DNA from: an uncultured Eubacteriales bacterium
GTDB taxonomy: Bacteria; Bacillota; Clostridia; Christensenellales; Borkfalkiaceae
Reading direction: 5' to 3'
Assembly (NCBI GenBank): GCA_900556195.1
Contig: USOJ01000075.1
Coordinates: forward strand, 1 to 6,285
Length of the DNA stretch: 6,285 nucleotides
Positions 1-3,976 of this stretch are shown one piece after another; position 1 is the stretch's first letter, and each line of letters starts with the position of its first letter. The position numbers and the translations under genes are program-made. Below the pieces are notes generated by a model, which worked only from the letters and a program-made list of their open reading frames with translations, did no database searches and was not told the DNA's origin.

Positions 1-80
1 GGGGCGACCCTGCCTAAGGTCGCCACGCTGCGCTCGCGATGACGGAAAGAGTTTGTATGACTTCGTTTGCGATGACGGGT
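1..80. repeat. Dispersed-repeat fragments at the left edge
   Basis: This stretch is non-coding. It contains a 7-bp inverted repeat (GGCGACC at 3-9 with GGTCGCC at 18-24). It also contains two direct copies of GCGATGACGG (36-45 and 69-78), each ending a GC-rich module. A variant, GCAATGACGG, recurs at 3071-3080, and AATGACGG at 2377-2384, so the same repeat family occurs elsewhere in the window. No gene was found here. The element may continue to the left of the window. These modules resemble the scattered repeats common between genes of many Clostridia; the family assignment is inference. Confidence 0.5.
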
Positions 81-82
81 TG

Positions 83-120
83 AAAAACAAAAGCGGGGAG
101 GCAATAAGGTTGCCTCCCCG
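83..120 (-). terminator. Intrinsic terminator of the Cys-rich small gene
   Basis: A perfect 11-bp stem (94-104 pairs with 110-120) has a 5-nt loop. Read on the minus strand it is followed by a U-rich tail (CTTTTGTTTTTC, 93-82). It lies 14 bp past the stop codon of the minus-strand gene ending at 134, so it fits a Rho-independent terminator for that gene. Confidence 0.85.
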
Positions 121-133
121 TAATTTATAATAG

Positions 134-358
134 TTAATATTTTTCGCAGTCGCGTAAGAATCTGTAATAACAGTCTTCGCACGGTTTCTTCTTCGGTTTC
201 GGTTTTTCGCACGGACGGCATGGGTTGCCGCACGGGCAGGGAATGCCTATCGGGCGCATAGGTATAAATTCGCAGGGCGGTTTCGGGTCGCAACGCAAAC
301 ACTTTGCGGCTATTGCTCCTACTATTACGCCTATTATTATTCCGTCGTAAGTTTTCAT
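134..358 (-). CDS. Small cysteine/proline-rich protein with an N-terminal hydrophobic segment, unknown function
   Basis: The product is 74 aa and I do not recognise its family. Residues 6-18 form a short hydrophobic, glycine-rich segment that could be a membrane anchor or signal. The rest is hydrophilic, with 10 cysteines (residues 20, 23, 29, 41, 43, 47, 50, 60, 63, 71), 12 prolines and a lysine-rich patch (52-58). Cysteines fall in CxxC pairs at 20/23, 47/50 and 60/63 plus a CxC at 41/43, which suggests metal binding or disulfide crosslinking. There is no proper lipobox, because lysine precedes C20. The start is well supported: an AGGAGGG ribosome binding site (365-371) lies 6 nt before the ATG, with a TATAAT box further upstream and a strong terminator after the stop. 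It appears to be a single-gene transcript. The coding call is firm because of these signals; the function is open. Confidence 0.75.
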   Translation of the reverse strand: MKTYDGIIIGVIVGAIAAKCLRCDPKPPCEFIPMRPIGIPCPCGNPCRPCEKPKPKKKPCEDCYYRFLRDCEKY

Positions 359-364
359 AAGTAA

Positions 365-371
365 CCCTCCT
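365..371 (-). promoter_or_regulatory. Ribosome binding site of the Cys-rich small gene
   Basis: On the minus strand this reads AGGAGGG with a 6-nt spacer to the ATG at 358-356. It is a near-perfect Shine-Dalgarno sequence and is the main evidence that this short gene is translated. A short inverted repeat (CCACA 375-379 with TGTGG 386-390) lies just upstream in the leader. Confidence 0.85.
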
Positions 372-404
372 TAGCCACAATTATCTGTGGTTATGAGTTA
401 TTAC

Positions 405-435
405 ATTATACGCCTGCGAACGAAATTAAGTGCAA
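405..435 (-). promoter_or_regulatory. Probable promoter of the Cys-rich small gene
   Basis: On the minus strand a perfect TATAAT lies at 410-405. A weak -35 candidate TTGCAC (435-430) is 19 bp upstream. The predicted transcription start is near 398, giving a leader of about 40 nt that contains the ribosome binding site. The -10 is clear and the -35 is weak. The -35 candidate abuts the terminator at 436-467. Confidence 0.5.
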
Positions 436-467
436 AAAAACACCGCTTTTCAAAAAGCGGTGTTTTT
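431..467 (-). terminator. Intrinsic terminator after the membrane-protein gene
   Basis: A 15-bp perfect inverted repeat (436-450 with 453-467) has a GC core CACCGC/GCGGTG. Read on the minus strand it ends in seven T residues (440-434). It lies 16 bp past the stop of the minus-strand gene at 484. The symmetric A/T flanks mean it could also stop plus-strand transcription, although no plus-strand gene lies immediately upstream. Confidence 0.88.
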
Positions 468-483
468 AAGTTTTGTCAACAGA

Positions 484-873
484 TCAGTTCTTGTTGAGAA
501 TCGCGCTTACTACGAAACCCGCGCAAGAAAGAAATGCGACTACGGCGTATAAAATATAACCGGATAAAAGTTTTACGTTAAGTGCTTTAATCGTATCGGT
601 TTTCCATAAGGCGAATGCTTCTCTTTCGCCGTTGGCGGCAACTTCAACAAGAGTCATATTAGGAATAAGCATAAATATTGAAGACGCGGAAGCGAGCAGC
701 AAAGCAGCGGCAACTATCGACAATGCTCTTTTTGCGTTTGATTTGGCAACCGCAATTATTGAGAGAACAAGACTTGCGACCCATAATAAGACGGAAGCCG
801 CGCCGCCGGCGTTAAACATAAACCCTAAACTTCCGCTTGTATTGGATATAAGGTCTTTACCGAACGCAAGCAA
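484..873 (-). CDS. Small integral membrane protein, unknown function; start uncertain
   Basis: The open frame gives 129 aa from a TTG at 873-871. I see three hydrophobic helices, at about residues 26-44, 49-70 and 102-126. A polar loop at 71-100 separates the last two and a basic turn (44-49) separates the first two. No catalytic motif is visible and I do not recognise the family. The start is doubtful: no ATG lies before residue 19 (at 819-817) and the TTG has no ribosome binding site. A different reading frame immediately upstream offers an ATG at 902-900 that would encode MKFFEKIF. One extra base in the A/T run between them would fuse the two frames into a natural-looking amphipathic N-terminus. 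Either the gene starts at TTG or at M19, or it carries a 1-nt deletion (real or a sequencing error). The strong terminator just after the stop supports a genuine transcribed gene. Confidence 0.65.
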   Translation of the reverse strand: MLAFGKDLISNTSGSLGFMFNAGGAASVLLWVASLVLSIIAVAKSNAKRALSIVAAALLLASASSIFMLIPNMTLVEVAANGEREAFALWKTDTIKALNVKLLSGYILYAVVAFLSCAGFVVSAILNKN

Positions 874-1003
874 TTTATGAAAATTTTCTCAAAAAATTTC
901 ATTATTCGTAAAATCTGACCAAAATACGACTAATTTTTTGTTGAAAATCGCCGCCGTTTTTGCGTTATATAACTAAAAGTGTGAACGAAGTGTGAATGTA
1001 AAA

Positions 1004-1043
1004 CGCCCGCCGGGTTCGTGTTTTACCTTGAACCCGGCGGGCG
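1004..1043 (-). terminator. GC-rich terminator hairpin after the PHP-domain gene
   Basis: A perfect 14-bp GC-rich stem (1004-1017 with 1030-1043) has a 12-nt loop. It lies 12 bp past the stop codon of the minus-strand gene ending at 1056. The minus-strand tail after the stem is only TTTACATT, so the U-tract is poor. The stem strength and position still favour a terminator. Confidence 0.65.
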
Positions 1044-1055
1044 CTGCGCCGTTTT

Positions 1056-1772
1056 TTATCTGTTTTTGACGAAATCGAAAAATTTATCGGGGTAGAAGTT
1101 AAGTACGAGTTCGTTCGGGAATTCCGTCGCCGACAATACCTTATATATATTGTCAAACTCGCCGATATGCTCTTTTCCGTGGCTGTCGCTGCCCAAAGTG
1201 ACGAATACTCCTTTGCGTTTGCAAAGCAGAAGCATTTCGGTAAGCCCTTCGATATTGCGTTTGCGGTATCCGTTTTCGGCTACGCCTACGGCGTTTATTT
1301 CGAGCGCGACGTCGTAATTTTTAGCCGCGTCCGTAAGCGCGTGGAAGTTTATATCGAAAGTCGGGTCGTCGGGGTGTCCGATAATGTGCGCCATTCCGCT
1401 TTTCATCGCGTTTATGAGCGCGTTCGTGTTTATCTCTTCGTTTTTCGGCTTAAAACAATCTTTATGCAGAGATACTATGCGGTGGCAAAGGTGCTTGCAG
1501 TCCGATTTTTCAAGGTCTACTTTTCCGTCCTCGCTCAACACGTTGAGTTCTGCGCCGTAGAGCATATTCACGCCGAACAACTTTTTGTCGGCGTACAGGC
1601 AAGACGTGAAATAACTTCTGCCGCAAGACCCCGGCATCGCGGGGGCGTGTTCGGTTATCCCGAGGTATTCTATACCCCTTTTCGCGGCTTCACGCGCCAT
1701 GTCCGTAACGGTGTCGCGGGTGTGGTGTCCGCTCGAAAGAGAGTGGGTATGTAAGTCCATTACGCTTTTCAT
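1056..1772 (-). CDS. PHP-domain metal-dependent hydrolase, YcdX-like putative phosphatase
   Basis: The product is 238 aa, a normal length for single-domain PHP proteins of the YcdX type. The trinuclear metal-site motifs are all present in order: DLHTHS (H8, H10), H16/H17, TEH (H42), GAELN (E75), SLHKD (H103), GHPDD (H133) and GSDSHG (D196, H198). This layout matches the known YcdX ligand set closely, so an active zinc/manganese phosphoesterase is expected; its physiological substrate is not known. Histidinol-phosphatase (HisK) is a relative but is usually longer, and no his genes are near. The frame stays open upstream to 1964, but that part is AT-rich, lies across the divergent promoter region and has no PHP similarity. 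I therefore start at the ATG just before the first metal motif. There is no ribosome binding site, and an extended -10 box sits 6 nt upstream, so the mRNA is probably leaderless. The gene is divergent from the BMC operon and functionally separate from it as far as can be seen. Confidence 0.88.
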   Translation of the reverse strand: MKSVMDLHTHSLSSGHHTRDTVTDMAREAAKRGIEYLGITEHAPAMPGSCGRSYFTSCLYADKKLFGVNMLYGAELNVLSEDGKVDLEKSDCKHLCHRIVSLHKDCFKPKNEEINTNALINAMKSGMAHIIGHPDDPTFDINFHALTDAAKNYDVALEINAVGVAENGYRKRNIEGLTEMLLLCKRKGVFVTLGSDSHGKEHIGEFDNIYKVLSATEFPNELVLNFYPDKFFDFVKNR

Positions 1773-1778
1773 AATAAG

Positions 1779-1807
1779 ATTATAGCACGTTTTTATGCGA
1801 AAAACAA
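1779..1807 (-). promoter_or_regulatory. Promoter of the PHP-domain gene (extended -10, leaderless)
   Basis: On the minus strand TGCTATAAT (1787-1779) is a perfect extended -10. A weak -35 TTGTTT (1807-1802) lies at 17-bp spacing. Counting 7 nt from the last base of the -10 places +1 at 1772, the A of the chosen ATG. That predicts a leaderless transcript. Confidence 0.65.
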
Positions 1808-1895
1808 CAAAAATAACATATTTACCGAAAAAATACTTTGAAAACAACAAGAAACAACATAAATTTAATAAATTTTTTAATTTTTTTGTTGTTTT
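1801..1895. repeat. Three copies of a 10-mer AAAACAACAA between divergent promoters
   Basis: AAAACAACAA occurs at 1801-1810 and 1841-1850, exactly 40 bp apart, and inverted (TTGTTGTTTT) at 1886-1895. The first copy covers the -35 position of the leftward promoter. The inverted copy ends 3 bp before the -35 of the rightward promoter. Relative to each gene the outer copies have the same orientation. This could be a regulator site or an UP-like element, but the surrounding region is very AT-rich, so chance recurrence is possible. Confidence 0.4.
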
Positions 1896-1898
1896 GTG

Positions 1899-1927
1899 TT
1901 GACATTGCATTAAAAGTGTTGTATAAT
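1899..1927 (+). promoter_or_regulatory. Consensus sigma-A promoter of the BMC operon (leaderless)
   Basis: TTGACA (1899-1904), a 17-bp spacer, then TATAAT (1922-1927): both hexamers are perfect matches at ideal spacing. An AT-rich tract (1860-1887) lies upstream. The predicted +1 is 1934, which is the A of the shell-protein ATG, so the first gene would have no 5' leader and no ribosome binding site. A perfect promoter suggests either high constitutive expression or control by a repressor bound nearby. Confidence 0.85.
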
Positions 1928-1933
1928 TCAAGT

Positions 1934-2314
1934 ATGGAATACGACGAGAAGATTTTTTCTTCAAAAGAAAAACTGCGCATCGTACAGGAACTCGTTCCCG
2001 GTAAGCAAATCACGCTTGCGCACGTCATAGCGAATCCCGACCCGATAATGTATCGCAAACTCGGCTTGAACCCCGCGGTAGACTATTCTAAAAACGCGAT
2101 AGGCATCGTCTGCATGACTCCCGCCGAAAGCGCGATAGTTACCGCCGATATAGCCATAAAGGCGAGCGGCGTTGAAATCGGTTTCGTAGACAGGTTCAGC
2201 GGAACGCTTATCCTGCTCGGCACGGTGTCGGAAGTATCCACTTCGATAGAGGCGGTTTTAGAATACGCGAAAAACGTACTTAAATTCACGACCTGCAACT
2301 TAACGAAGACTTGA
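1934..2314 (+). CDS. eutS: BMC shell protein, EutS/PduU family (circularly permuted BMC domain)
   Basis: The product is 126 aa and forms hexameric tiles of a bacterial microcompartment shell. Family hallmarks are RIVQELVPGKQITLAH at residues 15-30, IGIVCMTPAESAIVTADIA at 56-74 and the GFVDRFSGTL block at 83-92, with a C-terminus ending CNLTKT. EutS/PduU proteins are usually about 110-116 aa; the extra length is a polar N-terminal stretch (residues 1-13). In PduU the N-terminal part forms a small beta-barrel that plugs the hexamer. EutS and PduU cannot be told apart safely from this sequence alone. The start at 1934 is set by the consensus promoter immediately upstream and by the alignment of the EutS core. 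There is no Shine-Dalgarno sequence, consistent with a leaderless mRNA. This is the first gene of the rightward BMC operon and the only shell gene in the window, so others (BMC-H, BMC-T, BMC-P) must be elsewhere. Confidence 0.92.
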   Translation: MEYDEKIFSSKEKLRIVQELVPGKQITLAHVIANPDPIMYRKLGLNPAVDYSKNAIGIVCMTPAESAIVTADIAIKASGVEIGFVDRFSGTLILLGTVSEVSTSIEAVLEYAKNVLKFTTCNLTKT

Positions 2315-2333
2315 TTATCGTATAAGGCGGTAT

Positions 2334-2382
2334 CGGTGAACCACCCTTCCGGGAGATTCTTCGCAAGTTTGCTCAGAATGAC
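2334..2382. repeat. Dispersed repeat copy 1, between the shell gene and the GTPase gene
   Basis: Positions 2334-2363 are identical over 30 bp to 3003-3032. The tail CTCAGAATGAC (2372-2382) is also shared with 3040-3050; only the middle differs. Read on the other strand it begins GTCATTCTGAGC and ends in a GAAGAATCTCC block, the form of a repeat family scattered between genes in many bacteria. It lies 19 bp after the shell-gene stop. No coding potential was seen. Confidence 0.8.
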
Positions 2383-2388
2383 GGTTTA

Positions 2389-2429
2389 TTGAAGCGGCGG
2401 GTTGGGTTATATATCGAATTATATATAAT
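2389..2429 (+). promoter_or_regulatory. Possible weak promoter before the GTPase gene
   Basis: The segment between the repeat and the GTPase ATG contains TTGAAG (2389-2394), TTGGGT (2402-2407) and several TATA-like hexamers (TATATA at 2408-2413, TATAAT at 2424-2429). No single pair has both good match and good spacing to the ATG. No ribosome binding site precedes the ATG at 2428 either. A promoter giving a very short leader is plausible but not demonstrated. Confidence 0.25.
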
Positions 2430-2862
2430 GAAAAAGAAAATTATGTTTATGGGCAGAAGCGGCGCGGGGAAAACCACTCTGACGCAGGCTCTGTACGGCG
2501 AAGACATAGAGTACCACAAAACTCAATACGTCAATTACAGCGAGTATATAATCGACCCTCCGGGGGAATATATAGAGGACAAGCAATTCGGCTTTGCGCT
2601 TGCGCTGTATTCTTACGAGGTAGACGTAATAGGTTTTATACTCGCGGCAAACGAACCGTTCTCTCTTTATTCGCCCGCCACCACGGCGACCGCAACGAGA
2701 GAAGTCATAGGTATAGTAACGCAGATAAATCATCCGGACGCGGACAGGAATCTCGCCAAAGAATGGTTAGAGATTGCGGGTTGCGAAAAAGTCTTTTTCG
2801 TGGACTCGGTAACGCGCGAGGGGTTAGACGAGTTGATAAACTATCTCGGCTGGAACGAATAA
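2428..2862 (+). CDS. eutP: EutP/PduV-type small P-loop GTPase of the BMC locus
   Basis: The product is 144 aa, typical for EutP/PduV (about 140-160 aa). The P-loop GRSGAGKTT is at residues 9-17. A family-specific switch segment KTQYVNY (31-37) contains T32, and the G3-like DPPGEY is at 43-48. The G4 position reads TQINHPDAD (98-106), a variant of the T/NKxD motif. S127 lies in the FFVDS segment near the G5 position. EutP/PduV proteins belong to the Ras-like GTPase superfamily and are encoded in ethanolamine, propanediol and glycyl-radical BMC loci. PduV has been linked to BMC movement, and acetate-kinase activity has been reported for some EutP proteins; neither role can be decided here. An in-frame TTG at 2389 would add 13 residues, but family members begin right before the P-loop, so the ATG at 2428 is chosen. 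It has no ribosome binding site. Confidence 0.88.
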   Translation: MKKKIMFMGRSGAGKTTLTQALYGEDIEYHKTQYVNYSEYIIDPPGEYIEDKQFGFALALYSYEVDVIGFILAANEPFSLYSPATTATATREVIGIVTQINHPDADRNLAKEWLEIAGCEKVFFVDSVTREGLDELINYLGWNE

Positions 2863-3110
2863 ACGTTTTGACCTCTTCCGGCGGCTACGCCACCACCTTC
2901 CCCGATAGGGAAGGCAAGGATATTTGTCATGTTGAGCGTAAGCGAAACATCGCCTGGAAAGGCAAAACCTGCGGACTCGATATTTGAGTAATAGTTACTC
3001 CGCGGTGAACCACCCTTCCGGGAGATTCTTCGACAGAGCCTCAGAATGACACCTTTAACTCGGCATTGACGCAATGACGGAGAGTAAAAGCAAATAAAAA
3101 ATATAAAAAA
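2863..3110. repeat. Repeat-rich intergenic region between the GTPase and aldolase genes
   Basis: This long gap has no credible gene. In order it holds a small GGCG/CGCC hairpin (2880-2891); a 7-bp stem CCTTCCC/GGGAAGG (2896-2902 with 2908-2914); a GTCATGTTGAGCG...AAACATC module (2926-2951) that resembles the repeat family in a diverged form; repeat copy 2 (3003-3050); and a GCAATGACGG element (3071-3080). After that the sequence becomes A-rich. Several related modules in tandem suggest accumulation of repeat insertions inside the operon. None of the hairpins has a U-tract, so clear intrinsic termination is not seen. Confidence 0.65.
3003..3050. repeat. Dispersed repeat copy 2
   Basis: This copy is identical to copy 1 over 30 bp (3003-3032 matches 2334-2363), followed by a variable 7-8 bp centre and the shared CTCAGAATGAC (3040-3050). 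It has the same orientation as copy 1. Two same-orientation copies about 670 bp apart flank the GTPase gene. Confidence 0.8.
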
Positions 3111-3118
3111 CGAAAAAA

Positions 3119-3143
3119 TATAATCGAGAGATTATTAAGGAGA
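3119..3143 (+). promoter_or_regulatory. -10 box and ribosome binding site before the aldolase
   Basis: A perfect TATAAT lies at 3119-3124 in an A-rich tract, but the -35 position (about 3096-3101) is only A residues, so the promoter is incomplete by consensus. AAGGAGA (3137-3143) is a strong ribosome binding site 5 nt before the ATG at 3149. After the long repeat gap, a second internal promoter for the enzyme genes is plausible. It would give a conventional leader of about 18 nt, unlike the leaderless shell gene. Confidence 0.45.
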
Positions 3144-3148
3144 TAAAT

Positions 3149-3958
3149 ATGGTAAACGAATTCGAAATCAAAAAACAAATTTGCGAAATCGGCAAGAGAA
3201 TTTACGGTCAGGGCATGGTTGCCGCCAACGACGGTAACATTTCCGTAAAACTTAACGACCACGAATTCCTCTGCACCCCCACGGGCGTATCGAAGGGTTT
3301 CATGACCCCCGAATACATCTGCAAAGTCGACGAGAACGGCAAAGTCCTTCAGGCTAACCCCGGTTTCAAACCCTCGTCCGAAATCAAGATGCACATGAGA
3401 GTTTATAAAGAAAGACCCGACGTAAAATCGGTAGTTCACGCTCACCCCATTTACGCTACGTCCTTCGCGATCGCGGGTATTCCTTTGACTCAACCCATAA
3501 TGCCCGAAGCGGTTATCGCGCTCGGCTGCGTTCCCATCGCGGAATACGGCACTCCGTCGACCGAAGAAATTCCCGACGCGGTTTCCAAATATTTGCAATA
3601 TTTCGACGCCGTTCTTCTTGCCAACCACGGCGCGCTCACTTATTCCGATTCGCTTCTCAACGCGTATCACAAAATGGAATCCGTCGAGTTCTACGCGAAA
3701 CTTCTCTTCAACTCCCGTCTTCTCGGCGGTCCGAAGGAACTTTCCAAAGAGCAGGTTGCAAGACTTTACGAAATCCGCCGTCAGTTCGGATTGAAGGGTA
3801 AACACCCCGCCAACATTTGTCTTAACAACAAGAAGGGCGAATTCAGTTGCCACAACTGCGAATCCTGCTCCTGCGGAACTTCGGAAAACGCTAACGAAAC
3901 GGACGCCGACCTCGTAGCGGAAATCACCAAAAAAGTTTTGGCTCAACTCGGCAAGTAA
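3149..3958 (+). CDS. Class II aldolase (fuculose-1-phosphate/rhamnulose-1-phosphate type) with C-terminal encapsulation peptide
   Basis: The product is 269 aa: a class II aldolase/adducin core (about residues 1-215) plus a C-terminal extension. Core motifs are ANDGNIS (26-32) and TPTGVSKG (43-50) for phosphate binding, PSSE (75-78) with the likely catalytic E78, HAHP (97-100) giving zinc ligands H97 and H99, and ANHG (158-161) giving zinc ligand H160. The family cleaves L-fuculose-1-phosphate or similar sugar phosphates to DHAP plus lactaldehyde; the exact substrate here is inferred. The core alone matches FucA length (about 215 aa). The extra tail contains a cysteine cluster (C234, C237, C240, C242), an acidic linker and a final amphipathic helix (DLVAEITKKVLAQL, 254-267) typical of BMC encapsulation peptides. 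GRM5-type microcompartment aldolases of Clostridia carry such tails. The start is fixed by the AAGGAGA site. The gene is followed after 18 bp by the aldehyde dehydrogenase, so they are co-transcribed. Confidence 0.93.
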   Translation: MVNEFEIKKQICEIGKRIYGQGMVAANDGNISVKLNDHEFLCTPTGVSKGFMTPEYICKVDENGKVLQANPGFKPSSEIKMHMRVYKERPDVKSVVHAHPIYATSFAIAGIPLTQPIMPEAVIALGCVPIAEYGTPSTEEIPDAVSKYLQYFDAVLLANHGALTYSDSLLNAYHKMESVEFYAKLLFNSRLLGGPKELSKEQVARLYEIRRQFGLKGKHPANICLNNKKGEFSCHNCESCSCGTSENANETDADLVAEITKKVLAQLGK

Positions 3959-3965
3959 TTCCGTG

Positions 3966-3972
3966 AAGGAGG
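3966..3972 (+). promoter_or_regulatory. Ribosome binding site of the aldehyde dehydrogenase
   Basis: AAGGAGG with a 4-nt spacer to the ATG at 3977. It is a full anti-16S match inside the 18-bp gap after the aldolase stop and predicts strong translation of the enzyme. Confidence 0.85.
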
Positions 3973-3976
3973 AATT

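Noticed and set aside
1167..1754. 195-residue plus-strand open frame opposite the PHP gene
   Set aside because: It is opposite all PHP metal-binding motifs, has no ribosome binding site and shows no recognisable domain.
1773..1964. Upstream extension of the PHP-domain reading frame by 64 residues
   Set aside because: The extra stretch is AT-rich, low in complexity and antisense to the BMC promoter and the first codons of the shell gene. PHP proteins start right before the HTH motif, and a perfect extended -10 sits within the extension.
2389..2427. Earlier TTG start for the GTPase adding 13 residues
   Set aside because: The added residues do not match the family N-terminus, there is no ribosome binding site, and the stretch directly abuts the dispersed repeat.
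2896..2914. CCTTCCC/GGGAAGG hairpin after eutP as an operon terminator
   Set aside because: No U-tract follows and the hairpin belongs to the repeat modules, so it is not called as a terminator.
2763..2987. 74-residue plus-strand open frame running from the end of eutP into the repeat region
   Set aside because: It overlaps eutP in another frame and then consists of repeat sequence; no start signal or domain was seen.
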